64,000 bases of DNA from Acidobacteriota bacterium (GCA_021778845.1 JAJYBU010000012.1:1-64000); one strand, 5' to 3'. Positions 20,430 to 30,452 are shown, counted from the stretch's first letter. The notes: generated by a model not told the origin, from the letters alone. A program made the numbers and translations.

Positions 20430-21407
20430 ATGTCCGTAGGCAAAGTAACCCAAGAGATGATCGATAGCGTAGTTAACCGCCGTTCCTTCCTCACCGGAGC
20501 AGGCGCCATCGGCATCGGTGCCGCCGCCGCAACCCTCGTCGGTTGCAGCAACTACAACAGCATGAGCAGCACCACAACCGTCATGGCCTCCGGTTCCACC
20601 GACACCGCAACCCAGATCTTCACCGCCGCTCTCATCGCCGAAGACCTCGCCATCACCACCTACTACAACGCCCTCATCGGCGGCGTCATCAAAGATCCCA
20701 ACCTCGCCAACGGCGGCACCGCCGTCAACGTCTCCGCCGGCGGCAGCGTCGTCAACGTCGCCTACCTCCAGGCCGCGCTCCTCGAAGAAGTCCAGCACGC
20801 GCAGCTTCTCCGGACCCTCCTTGGTCTCTCCCCCACCGGCAGCGGCGACGTCGGCGCCGGCGTCCCCGCCACCTTCTACTACCCCACCGGCACCTTTGAC
20901 ACCCTCACCAACTTTGTCCCGCTCCTGCTCGCCCTCGAGACCGCCTTCGTCGGTGCCTACATGACCGCCGTCGAAGAGTTCGCCTCCATGGCCGCCGGCT
21001 ACAACGGCTTCAGCTCCACCCAGGCCAACCCCGCCATGAGCGGCAGCAACTACACCCAGGCCGACCTCATCCTCTACGCCAAAGTCGCCGCCTCCATCCT
21101 CGGCGTCGAAGCCGAACACCGCGCCCTCATCCGCGCCATTCCCTCAGTCACCATCGCCAGCCCCACCATCGGCACCACCAACGTCCTTCCCGCCAACAAC
21201 GTCAACTACGAAAGCCAGGCCGACCTCACTGGTCTCATCGTCGGAGTCGGCGGCACCAGCACCACCGCTGCCGCAGCCCTCACTCCCTTCCTTGCCGCCA
21301 GCTCCGCGCAGAGCGCCGGCTTCAGCTTTACCACCGCCAACGCCGGCTTCAGCTCCGTCATCACCGCCGGCGTCACCACCTCCGGCACCATCCCCAGCGC
21401 CGAGTAA
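20430..21407 (+). CDS. Ferritin-like domain protein with Tat signal
   Basis: NRRSFLTGAGAIGIG..VGCSN signal; ALIAEDLAITTYYNALI...LLEEVQHAQLLRTLLG...EAEHRALIR. Confidence 0.83.
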   Translation: MSVGKVTQEMIDSVVNRRSFLTGAGAIGIGAAAATLVGCSNYNSMSSTTTVMASGSTDTATQIFTAALIAEDLAITTYYNALIGGVIKDPNLANGGTAVNVSAGGSVVNVAYLQAALLEEVQHAQLLRTLLGLSPTGSGDVGAGVPATFYYPTGTFDTLTNFVPLLLALETAFVGAYMTAVEEFASMAAGYNGFSSTQANPAMSGSNYTQADLILYAKVAASILGVEAEHRALIRAIPSVTIASPTIGTTNVLPANNVNYESQADLTGLIVGVGGTSTTAAAALTPFLAASSAQSAGFSFTTANAGFSSVITAGVTTSGTIPSAE

Positions 21408-21606
21408 CCCTCATCCCCGCAACCAAAAAAGCGGAGGCAGCTTGCGCTGTCTCCGCTTCGATGTATAACCGCCGCTGCCGCCTGCATCGGAGAGCAAGCT
21501 GCCATAGCAGTGACGCCCCAGGCAGCCGCGTCGGTTCCATTGCCCTGTAGTCTATACCCCAAAAACCATCCTGAGGAACAGAAAAATACTCCCGTAAACT
21601 ATCTTC

Positions 21607-22305
21607 ATGCCGTTGAACGTCGCTTTGATCATCTTTGAACTCGTCGTGATGGTGCTCGCCATCTCCCTTCACGACTGTGCCCAGGCCTGGGCCGCCAACC
21701 GTCTCGGCGACCCCACCGCCCGCATGATGGGCCGCCTCACCATGAACCCCGCCCGCCACTTCGACCTCCTCGGAACCCTCGTCTGGCCCGTCCTCTTCAT
21801 CTTCCGCAGCCCTCTCGTCCTCGGCTGGGGCAAGCCCATCACCTTCACTCCGCGCAACTTCCGCGACCCCTCCCGCGACGAAATGCTCGCCACCCTCGCC
21901 GGCCCCGCCGCCCAATTCCTCACCGCCGTCGTCGCTCTCCTCGCGCTCGTCATCGTCCGCCACACCGTCGCCGGCTCCGTCGACTCGCTCGTCATCGCCT
22001 CCCAGCTCGCCATGCGCAACCTCAGCATCGGCACCGAAGGCCTTCCCGGCATCTTCCCCCTCATCCTCTTCCTCTACTTCTGCATCCTCGTCAACACCCT
22101 CCTCTTCGTCTTCAACCTGCTGCCCCTCCCCTTCCTCGACGGCGGCAAGATCCTGATGCACTATCTCCCCTTCAACGCCGCCAGAACCTACCAGAGCATG
22201 AGCCTCTACTTCATGTTCGGCTTCTTCTTTCTCGGCTTTTACGTCATCCAGCTCTTCTTCTTCCCCATCATGGGCATCTTCCAGGCCCTGCTCTTCAGCC
22301 TCTAA
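21607..22305 (+). CDS. Site-2 protease (M50)-like membrane protein with degenerate active site
   Basis: SLHDCAQAWAANRLGDPTARMMGRLTMNPARHFD and NLLPLPFLDGGKIL; HExxH position reads HDCAQ. Confidence 0.85.
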   Translation: MPLNVALIIFELVVMVLAISLHDCAQAWAANRLGDPTARMMGRLTMNPARHFDLLGTLVWPVLFIFRSPLVLGWGKPITFTPRNFRDPSRDEMLATLAGPAAQFLTAVVALLALVIVRHTVAGSVDSLVIASQLAMRNLSIGTEGLPGIFPLILFLYFCILVNTLLFVFNLLPLPFLDGGKILMHYLPFNAARTYQSMSLYFMFGFFFLGFYVIQLFFFPIMGIFQALLFSL

Positions 22306-22324
22306 CCCCGAGGGCTCTCCCACC

Positions 22325-23020
22325 ATGCCGCCAGCCGATTCCCTCACCAGATCCGAAGCCCTCTGGACAGCCGTCGACCGCTACGTCGCCGAAACCCTCA
22401 TGGCCCCCGATCCCGTCCTCGACGCCGCACTCGCAGCCAACACCGCCGCCAATCTTCCCGCCATTGACGTCTCTCCCACCCAGGGCCGCTTCCTCCAACT
22501 GCTCGCCCAGGTTCAGCGCGCCCACCGCATCCTCGAGATCGGCACCCTCGGCGGCTACAGCACCATCTGCCTTGCCCGCGCCCTTCCGCCTGGCGGCCAG
22601 CTCGTCACCCTCGAACTCGATCCCAGACACGCGAAGGTTGCCCTCGCCAACATCGCCCACGCCGGCCTCGCCCACGCCGTAGAGCTTCGCCTCGGCCCGG
22701 CCCTCCAATCCCTCGCCCAGCTTCACGCCGAGCGCGTCGATCCCTTCGACCTCATCTTCATCGACGCCGACAAGCCCGGCTACCCCGACTACCTTCCCTG
22801 GGCTCTCAAGCTCTCCCGTCCCGGCACCCTCATCCTCGCCGACAACGTCATCCGCGACGGTGGCGTAGCCGACCCCAACAACACCGACCCCGCCGTCGTC
22901 GGAGCCCGCCGCTACCTCGAAATGCTCGCCGCCGACCCCCGTCTCTCCACCGCCGTCATGCAAACCGTCGGCAGCAAAGGCTACGACGGCTTTGCCTTCG
23001 CCCACGTCCTCAGCCTCTAA
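22325..23020 (+). CDS. SAM-dependent O-methyltransferase (CCoAOMT-like)
   Basis: ILEIGTLGGYSTICLARALPPGGQLVTLELD; FDLIFIDADKPGYPDYL. Confidence 0.9.
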   Translation: MPPADSLTRSEALWTAVDRYVAETLMAPDPVLDAALAANTAANLPAIDVSPTQGRFLQLLAQVQRAHRILEIGTLGGYSTICLARALPPGGQLVTLELDPRHAKVALANIAHAGLAHAVELRLGPALQSLAQLHAERVDPFDLIFIDADKPGYPDYLPWALKLSRPGTLILADNVIRDGGVADPNNTDPAVVGARRYLEMLAADPRLSTAVMQTVGSKGYDGFAFAHVLSL

Positions 23021-23057
23021 ACTCCATGCCACCCGTTGTATCCTTGAACTTCCACTC

Positions 23058-24239
23058 ATGAGCCCCAATCCATCTCGTTCCGCACCCCGTCCCCGCGTCC
23101 TCTCCGGCATGCGTCCCACCGGCCGTCTGCACCTCGGCAACTACATGGGAGCCCTCTACAACTGGGTCAACCTCCAGCAGGACTACGACTGCTACTTCTT
23201 CATCGCCGACCTCCACGCTCTCACCACCGACTACGCTGACCCCGGCGACGTGCAGGCCAACAACATCGAGATCGCCCTCGACTTCCTCGCCGCCGGCCTC
23301 GACCCCGGCCGCTGCGTCATCTTCAAGCAATCCGACGTCCCCGCCCACTCCGAGCTCTTCCTTCTCTTCAGCATGTTCACCCCCCTCGGCTGGCTCGAGC
23401 GCGTCCCCACCTACAAGGACCAGCAGGAGCAGCTCCGCGAGAAGGATCTCGCCACCTACGGCTTCCTCGGTTACCCTCTCCTCCAGGCCGCCGACATCCT
23501 GCTCTACAAGCCCGACTTCGTCCCCGTCGGTGCCGATCAGGTCGCCCACGTCGAGCTCACCCGCGAAGTCGCCCGCCGTTTCAACTCCCTCTATCCCGGC
23601 GACTTCTTCACCTCCCCCGAAGCCGCTCCCTGGGAGATGGACGCCATCCTCGAGAAGGCCCGCAAGCTCGCCGGCGAACCAAAGAACTCCACCCGCAGCG
23701 ACTTCAGTCCTCACCAGCTCTTCGAGGCCGCCTCGCAGACCAAGAAAATCTCTCCCTTCGGCCGCCGCGAGATCCTCCCCGAGCCGCAGGTTCTGCTCAC
23801 CCCGTCCCCCAAGCTCCCCGGCCTCGACGGCCGCAAGATGTCCAAGTCCTACAAGAACCACATCGAGCTATCCGAGTCCGACGAGAGCATCCGCGCCAAG
23901 CTCAAGGTCATGCAGACGGACCCCGCCCGCATCCGCCGCGACGACCCCGGCAACCCCGACCTCTGCCCCGTCTTCGACCTCCACAAAGTCTTCTCCACCG
24001 ACGCCATCCAGGCCGAAGCCGCCGCCGGCTGCCGCTCCGCCTCCATCGGCTGCATCGAGTGCAAGAGCTGGGTCGCCGACGCCATCGTCCGCACCATCGC
24101 CCCCATCCGCGACCGCCGCGCCGACCTCGAGCGCCGCCCCGGTGTCGTCCACGACGTCCTCGCCAACGGCAAGGACCGCGCCGCCAAACGCGCCAACCTC
24201 ACCCTCGGCGAAGCCAAGCACGCCATGGGAATCGCCTGA
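23058..24239 (+). CDS. trpS: Tryptophan--tRNA ligase
   Basis: LSGMRPTGRLHLGNYMGAL; LLQAADILLYKPDFVPVGADQVAHVELTRE; GRKMSKSYKN. Confidence 0.96.
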   Translation: MSPNPSRSAPRPRVLSGMRPTGRLHLGNYMGALYNWVNLQQDYDCYFFIADLHALTTDYADPGDVQANNIEIALDFLAAGLDPGRCVIFKQSDVPAHSELFLLFSMFTPLGWLERVPTYKDQQEQLREKDLATYGFLGYPLLQAADILLYKPDFVPVGADQVAHVELTREVARRFNSLYPGDFFTSPEAAPWEMDAILEKARKLAGEPKNSTRSDFSPHQLFEAASQTKKISPFGRREILPEPQVLLTPSPKLPGLDGRKMSKSYKNHIELSESDESIRAKLKVMQTDPARIRRDDPGNPDLCPVFDLHKVFSTDAIQAEAAAGCRSASIGCIECKSWVADAIVRTIAPIRDRRADLERRPGVVHDVLANGKDRAAKRANLTLGEAKHAMGIA

Positions 24240-24241
24240 TC

Positions 24242-25372
24242 ATGCCCGACGAAACCAACCTCGACCCCCAGGAAGATCTCGAGCAACCGCTCGACCCATC
24301 TCCCGACCCCTCCACGGATCTGTCATCTCGACCGGAGCGCAGCGCAGTGGAGAGACCTGCAGTTAGGACCGCCACGGACTCCGGCGCACAGGCCGCTGTC
24401 ACCCTGAGCGACCCTGAGCCCACGGAAGGGCAGTCGAAGGACCCCGAAGCAGCCGGCCCCACCGAAGAACTTTCCACCCCCACCCCCCACACCCCTTTCG
24501 CCCTCGAGCACCCCCCCACGCCACCGCCGCCGCCCGAGCCCAGACGCTCCGAAAAATCCCGCGACAAGACCCGCGACGAAGCCTCGCAATCCCCCTTCAG
24601 CATCACCGTCGGCCAGGTCTACGAAGGCCCGCTCGATCTCCTCCTCGACCTCATCCGCAAGCAGAACATCGACATCTACGACATCCCCATCGGCCGCATC
24701 ACCGCCCAGTTCCTCGAGTACACCCACCACCTCAAGGACACCGACGTCGACGCTGCCGGCGAGTTCATCTACGTCGCCTCGCTGCTCATCCACATCAAGA
24801 GCCGCACCCTTCTCCCCCGCGACCCCCTGACCCCTGAAGGCGACACCGAAGACCCTCGCCGCGAGCTCGTCGAGCGCCTCCTCGAGCACGAGCGTTTCAA
24901 GGCCGCCGCCCAGATGCTCCAGCAGAAGCAAATGCTCGAAGAGGCCACCTGGACCCAGTCCGGCCTCAAAAACTTCCTCCACGACGAAGGCCTCGACTCC
25001 GCCGAAGCCGAGCGCGAAATCGACGCCGACACCGTCGACCTCGTCCGCGTCTTTCAGGACATCCTCACCCGCCTCCGCCAGCGCCCCATCCACGCCATCG
25101 ACGAGGAGACCGTCACCGTCGCCCAGATGATCGAGTTCGTCAAGCGCCGCCTGCTCATGGAAGACAAGCCCATGAGCCTCCGCCGCCTGCTGCACAACTC
25201 CAGGTCCGAGCGAGCCATCATCTGCACCTTCCTCGCCATGCTGGAGCTCGTTCGCCTGCAAGCCATCCTGCTCCGCCAATCCGAGCAGTTCGGCGACATC
25301 CTCATCAAAAAATCCGACCGCTTCGAGCAAATCTTCGCCGACCAGGCCCAGGTCCGCGACGACTGGAGCTAA
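24242..25372 (+). CDS. scpA: Segregation and condensation protein A
   Basis: VYEGPLDLLLDLIRKQNIDIYDIPIGRITAQFLEYTHHL; long low-complexity N-terminal extension. Confidence 0.93.
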   Translation: MPDETNLDPQEDLEQPLDPSPDPSTDLSSRPERSAVERPAVRTATDSGAQAAVTLSDPEPTEGQSKDPEAAGPTEELSTPTPHTPFALEHPPTPPPPPEPRRSEKSRDKTRDEASQSPFSITVGQVYEGPLDLLLDLIRKQNIDIYDIPIGRITAQFLEYTHHLKDTDVDAAGEFIYVASLLIHIKSRTLLPRDPLTPEGDTEDPRRELVERLLEHERFKAAAQMLQQKQMLEEATWTQSGLKNFLHDEGLDSAEAEREIDADTVDLVRVFQDILTRLRQRPIHAIDEETVTVAQMIEFVKRRLLMEDKPMSLRRLLHNSRSERAIICTFLAMLELVRLQAILLRQSEQFGDILIKKSDRFEQIFADQAQVRDDWS

Positions 25373-25427
25373 CCAACCGACACCGTTCCACTGATCCGCG
25401 TTTATCGTTACTCATCGAATCACGTCA

Positions 25428-25456
25428 TTGACATCGGCCTATCACGGTAAAATACT
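25428..25456 (+). promoter_or_regulatory. Candidate sigma70-type promoter of the TIR gene
   Basis: TTGACA (25428-25433), 17-nt spacer, AATACT (25451-25456), 7 nt before ATG at 25464. Confidence 0.5.
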
Positions 25457-25463
25457 CGCGACT

Positions 25464-26972
25464 ATGGAAGCGAAATCTGCCGAATCCAAAAGGCGAAACG
25501 CGAAGACGGAATCTGCGCCGCCGCAGATGTCCGAGGAAGACAGGCTCAATTCGGCCCTGAATCTTTTCTTTCTGCTAGCGCAGTCATACTACAAAATCCT
25601 TGAGGGCGCTCTCGGAATGGCCACTTGGTGCAGTGCGCTTGATCTTGAGTTGAATGAATCCTACCTCTGGACGACGAGCAACCTCCAAAATCTTCTCAAG
25701 AATCACGAGTGCCTAAAAGATTTTCCGGGTATGTTCGAACCCGCCTTCCCCGACCTCTATCCTTCGACAATTCGTGATGTCGAGTGGACCGACATGGTGG
25801 CTCCTGAAATCGAGCAGTTCCTAAGTTCCGTGCAACAATATGTTCGCAAAAAGGGAATATACCCACCCGACGAGTACTCCCCTGCATGGACGTTCGTAGA
25901 GTTGTTTCGACCCTCGCTAAATTTGTCAATTGAGCGAGCAACTGCCTACAACCAGCGCATGCGTGCGTATGCCAGACAGTCATCGGGGTTTAGACCGGAT
26001 ATGAGAGAGACAGCTAAATCGCAATCAGTAGGTGCCGTGAAATCCGCGTTCATTTCCTACTCTTGGGATGACAACGCACATTGTGAATGGATACGTGAAT
26101 TAGCAACACGCCTTCGCAAAGATGGGGTTGATGTTTGCATCGACAGATGGTCTGCGATTCCGGGAGATCAACTGCCCGCGTTCATGGAACGAGGTGTCCG
26201 CGACAACGAGTTTGTTGTCATTGTCTGCACGCCCCGCTACAAGCAACGCTCAGACGCTCGCGAAGGTGGCGTCGGCTATGAAGGAGACATCATGACAGCA
26301 GAAGCCATGACCTCACAAAACGAGCGGAAGTTTATTCCAGTTTTGCGCCACGGGGAGTGGAAACAATCAGCGCCATCCTGGCTGCTTGGAAAGTATTACA
26401 TCGATCTCACGGGAGCCCCCTACTCGGAACGAAATTATGATGATCTCGTTCACACTTTGCTTGGGGTTCGCGAAACTGCTCCTCCAATCGGTACGCCGAT
26501 GGCAACGATCACTCAAGCAAATCGGCCACCGGAGTCATCGCCCGAAAAAAGCACGGCGGAAAATGACGAAATAAAAATCACTCGCGTGATCGTTGAAGAA
26601 ATAACAGAGCCGCGGAATGACGGCACCCCCGGCAGTGCTCTGTACACGATTCCATTTGCTCTTTCTCGTTGCCCACCATCGGAATGGGCAAGGATGTTCA
26701 TAGAGAATTGGAATCATCCACCCAAATTCACAATGATGCATCGACCTGGAATTGCCCGGCTATCGGGTTCGACAGTGAGCCTGACCGGCACGACCATCGA
26801 AGAGGTTAAACGCTATCACCGCGATACTCTTCAATTGGCTGTTAGTGAAACAAACCGTCAATATCGCGAACATCGTCTGAAGGATGATCCGCGCCGCGTA
26901 CAAGAGCAGTCCGCGCGCGACGGTCATCGAAAGCGCGTTGAAGATGTTTCAAAAAACATAAAGTTCGATTAG
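25464..26972 (+). CDS. TIR/SEFIR-domain protein flanked by uncharacterised N- and C-terminal domains
   Basis: KSAFISYSWDDNAHCEWIRELATRLRKDGVDVCIDRWSAIPGDQLPAFMERGVRDNEFVVIVCTPRYKQRSDAREGGVGYEGDIMTAEAM; visibly lower GC than its neighbours. Confidence 0.85.
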   Translation: MEAKSAESKRRNAKTESAPPQMSEEDRLNSALNLFFLLAQSYYKILEGALGMATWCSALDLELNESYLWTTSNLQNLLKNHECLKDFPGMFEPAFPDLYPSTIRDVEWTDMVAPEIEQFLSSVQQYVRKKGIYPPDEYSPAWTFVELFRPSLNLSIERATAYNQRMRAYARQSSGFRPDMRETAKSQSVGAVKSAFISYSWDDNAHCEWIRELATRLRKDGVDVCIDRWSAIPGDQLPAFMERGVRDNEFVVIVCTPRYKQRSDAREGGVGYEGDIMTAEAMTSQNERKFIPVLRHGEWKQSAPSWLLGKYYIDLTGAPYSERNYDDLVHTLLGVRETAPPIGTPMATITQANRPPESSPEKSTAENDEIKITRVIVEEITEPRNDGTPGSALYTIPFALSRCPPSEWARMFIENWNHPPKFTMMHRPGIARLSGSTVSLTGTTIEEVKRYHRDTLQLAVSETNRQYREHRLKDDPRRVQEQSARDGHRKRVEDVSKNIKFD

Positions 26973-27047
26973 CCCTCGTAAGCCATCTGCTCGTCACCTT
27001 CCATCCTGCGATACCCTGAACACTCCACCCCCGCACAGGAGCCCGCC

Positions 27048-28160
27048 ATGCGCACCTTCATCGTCCGCGCCGCCGCCCTCGCCCTCTTGGCGCTGCTCCT
27101 CACCCCAATCTCCCGCGCCCAAACCCCAGCCCAAACCCCAGCCCAAACCCCAGCAAAGCCCTGGCCCATCCGCGCCGTCATCGTCACCACCTTCGAGATC
27201 GGCGCCGACACCGCCGACACTCCCGGCGAGTTCCAGTTCTGGGTCGAGCGCGAGCATCTCTCCGAGACCCTCCCCTTCCCCGGCGGCCCGCTCGACGCCC
27301 ACGACCCCTCCGGCACCCATCCCCTCCGCACCAACCCCGACCACACCATCCTCGGCATGGTCAGCGGCACCACCCTCGTCAACGCCACCGCCTCCATGAT
27401 GGCTCTCGGCCTCGACCCCCGCTTCGACCTCACCCACGCCTACATCCTCATCAACGGCATCGCCGGCGTCGATCCCGCCGTCGCCTCCATCGGCTCCGCC
27501 GCCTGGGCCAACTTCGTCGTCAACGACGTCGCCCGCGAGATCGATCCCCGCGAAGCTCCCTCCGACTGGCCCTACGGCATCTTCCCCTCCGGAGCCCTCC
27601 GTCCCGCCCCCGACGCCGTCCCCCAAACCGCCTGGGCCCGTTCCAACCTCTACACCCTCAACCCCTCCCTCACCGCCTGGGCCTACGCCCAAACCAAAGA
27701 CCTTCCCCTCGGCGACGACCCCGTCGTCGCCGCCTACCGCGCCGGCTTCACCAACCACCCCGCCGCCCGCCGTCCACCCTTCGTCCTCATCGGAGCCACC
27801 TTCTCCAGCGACTACTACTGGCACGGCCGCATCATGACCCAATACGCCCGCGACTGGGTCCATCTCTACACCGCCGGCCGCGGCACCTTCACCACCTCCC
27901 AGATGGAAGACGCCGGCTTCCTCAACGCCATCGAGCGCCTCAACAACCTGCATCGCGTCGACGCCAACCGCGTCCTCGTCCTCCGCTCCGCCTCAAATTT
28001 CACCGAGCAGCGCCCCAACCACACCGCCGCCGAGACCATCACCGAGCCCTACATCGGCTCCCGTCTCGCCCTCGAATCCGCCTACCGCTGCGGCTCCACC
28101 GTCCTCCACAAACTCCTCGCCGACTGGCCCTCCACCTTCGCCCGCATCCCTGCCAACTAG
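27048..28160 (+). CDS. Purine nucleoside permease (NUP) family protein
   Basis: Signal peptide; IRAVIVTTFEIGADTADTPGEFQFW..., YILINGIAGVDPAVASIGSAAWANFVVNDVAREID. Confidence 0.85.
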   Translation: MRTFIVRAAALALLALLLTPISRAQTPAQTPAQTPAKPWPIRAVIVTTFEIGADTADTPGEFQFWVEREHLSETLPFPGGPLDAHDPSGTHPLRTNPDHTILGMVSGTTLVNATASMMALGLDPRFDLTHAYILINGIAGVDPAVASIGSAAWANFVVNDVAREIDPREAPSDWPYGIFPSGALRPAPDAVPQTAWARSNLYTLNPSLTAWAYAQTKDLPLGDDPVVAAYRAGFTNHPAARRPPFVLIGATFSSDYYWHGRIMTQYARDWVHLYTAGRGTFTTSQMEDAGFLNAIERLNNLHRVDANRVLVLRSASNFTEQRPNHTAAETITEPYIGSRLALESAYRCGSTVLHKLLADWPSTFARIPAN

Positions 28161-28290
28161 CCTCCAAACCTCTCCGGGATTAGACTTGTAAAGGGCCCAA
28201 CGCTCCACTGCCGCTCTTATCTATGAAACCCTCATCCACGAAGCCTCAAGCGTTCCGCGCTCCCTCCCGAGTGAGCTAAGACAAACGACG

Positions 28291-29919
28291 ATGGCCACCC
28301 CCGTTCTCACCCCTAAAGCCGCTGGCTCAACCTCCATCCTCGAAGCCAAGCTCGCAAAATCATCTCCCGGCAAAGCCGGCACCATCCTCTTCAGCATCCT
28401 GCTCGCCGGCGGCCTGCTCTTCATCGGCGACAGGCTCTCCGCCGATCTTGCCCTCGTTCACTCTCCCTCCATCTTCCCCTTCATCCTCCTCGGCATCGCA
28501 CTCCTCATCGCCCTCGGCTTCGAGTTCGTCAACGGCTTCCTCGACACCGCCAACGCCGTCGCCACCGTCATCTACACCCACTCTCTCGACCCCCACGTCG
28601 CCGTCGTCTACTCCGGCATCCTCAACTTCATCGGTGTCCTGCTCAGCTCCGGCGCCGTAGCCTTTGCCATCGTCGGCCTCCTTCCCGCCCACCTCTTCCT
28701 CAACATCGACAAGGGCTCCGACTTCTCCATGGTCTTCGCCGTCCTGGTCGCAGCCATCGCCTGGAACCTCGCCACCTGGTGGAGAGGCCTTCCCGTCTCC
28801 AGCTCCCACACCATGATCGGCTCCATCCTCGGCGTCGCCCTCAGCTACCAACTCCAGCAAGGTGCCGGCCGCTCCACCGGCCTCGACTGGAGCCAGATCA
28901 AAAAAGTCCTCGAAGCTCTTCTCATCTCGCCCGTCATCGGCTTCGTCTTCGCTGGCGTCGTTCTCCTCCTGTTCAAACTCATCGCCCGCGACCCCCGCCT
29001 CTACAAGCAGCCCGAAGGCAGCGCACCTCCGCCCATCTACATCCGCGCCCTGCTCATCCTCACCTGCGGCGGCGTCTCCTACGCCCACGGCTCCAACGAC
29101 GGCCAGAAGGGCATGGGCCTCATCATGCTCATCCTCGTCGGCACCGTCCCCACCGCCTTCGCCCTCAACCACCACCTCAGCCCCCGCGACGTCCAGGGCT
29201 TCGCCGCCATCTCCACCCAGGCCTCCACCGCCGTCAGCCACTACCTCGACCCCCGAGCCTCCATCGCCGCACCCGACCCCGAAGTCGAACTCAACCGCTT
29301 CCTCACCACCCGGACCTACCACAGCAGTGTGATCCTCGCACTCCAGCAGCAGATCGACACCCTCCGCACCGAGGCCGACTCCTACGGTTCCATCGCCCGC
29401 GTTCCCTCCACCATGCAGGCCACGGTTCGCAACCAGATGTACCTCACCGGCGAGACCCTCCGCCTGCTCCCCACCACCCCCGGCGCTCCAACCCTCTACC
29501 CCGCCGACACCGCCGTCTTCTCCACCTACCGCGGCTACCTCGACCGCTCCACGCACTTCATCCCCACCTGGGTCAAAGTAGCCGTCGCTCTGGCTCTCGG
29601 CCTCGGAACCATGGTCGGATGGAAGCGCATCGTCATCACGGTCGGCGAAAAAATCGGCAAATCCCACCTCACCTACGCCCAGGGAGCCGCCGCCGAACTC
29701 GTCGCCATGTGCACCATTCTGGTCGCCGACGTCTACGGCCTCCCGGTCAGCACCACCCACGTCCTCAACTCCGGAGTCGCCGGCACCATGACCGCGAACA
29801 GCAGTGGCCTGCAATGGGCCACGATCCGCAACATCGCCATGGCCTGGATCTTCACCCTGCCCGTCGCCGCTCTCCTCTCCGGCACCCTCTTCTGGCTCTT
29901 CAGCCACCTCGCCGCCTAA
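28291..29919 (+). CDS. Inorganic phosphate transporter, PiT family
   Basis: FEFVNGFLDTANAVATVIYTHSL; VSSSHTMIGSILGV; YAHGSNDGQKGMG; VSTTHVLNSGVAG. Confidence 0.93.
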   Translation: MATPVLTPKAAGSTSILEAKLAKSSPGKAGTILFSILLAGGLLFIGDRLSADLALVHSPSIFPFILLGIALLIALGFEFVNGFLDTANAVATVIYTHSLDPHVAVVYSGILNFIGVLLSSGAVAFAIVGLLPAHLFLNIDKGSDFSMVFAVLVAAIAWNLATWWRGLPVSSSHTMIGSILGVALSYQLQQGAGRSTGLDWSQIKKVLEALLISPVIGFVFAGVVLLLFKLIARDPRLYKQPEGSAPPPIYIRALLILTCGGVSYAHGSNDGQKGMGLIMLILVGTVPTAFALNHHLSPRDVQGFAAISTQASTAVSHYLDPRASIAAPDPEVELNRFLTTRTYHSSVILALQQQIDTLRTEADSYGSIARVPSTMQATVRNQMYLTGETLRLLPTTPGAPTLYPADTAVFSTYRGYLDRSTHFIPTWVKVAVALALGLGTMVGWKRIVITVGEKIGKSHLTYAQGAAAELVAMCTILVADVYGLPVSTTHVLNSGVAGTMTANSSGLQWATIRNIAMAWIFTLPVAALLSGTLFWLFSHLAA

Positions 29920-30000
29920 CCCACCCCACCCCACCGCTATTCCGGCGTCAAACTTAGCTTCGTCACCCAGAGCGCAGCGAAGGATCTCCGCATTGCCCCC

Positions 30001-30452
30001 TGCTTCTGCTCTTGCCCTTGCTTTTGCCCTTGCCCTTGCCCTTGCCTTTGCCTTTGCCTTTGCCTTTGCCTTTGCCTTTGCCTTTGCCTTTGCCTTTGCC
30101 TTTGCCTTTGCCTTTTTGGTTGTCATCCCGTAGGGATCTGCTTCTTCTTTTGCTTTTGCTTTTGCCTTTGCTCTTGCTCTTGCTCTTGCTCTTGCCTTTG
30201 CTCTTGCTCTTGCTCTTGCTCTTGCTCTTGCTCTTGCTCTTGCTCTTGCTCTTGCTCTTGCCTTTGCTGTTGCTGTTGCTGTTGCTGTTTTGGTTGTCAT
30301 CCCGCAGGGATCTGCTTTTGCCTTTGCCTTTGCCTTTGCTTTTGCTTTTGCTTTTGCCCTTGCCCTTGCCCTTGCCTTTGCCTTTGCCCTTGCCCTTGCC
30401 CTTGCCCTTGCTCTTGCTCTTGCCTTTGCCCTTGCCTTTGCCTTTTCTCTCA
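30001..30452. repeat. Hexanucleotide (TTGCYN)n low-complexity tract with two embedded GGTTGTCATCCCGYAGGGATCTGC units
   Basis: Long runs of TTGCCT/TTGCTC/TTGCCC; units near 30118-30141 and 30293-30315. Confidence 0.95.

Noticed and set aside
27118-27156. 12-bp tandem repeat CCAGCCCAAACC in the NUP gene
   Set aside because: Short repeat at the signal peptide/mature junction (AQTPAQTPAQTP); typical low-complexity linker.
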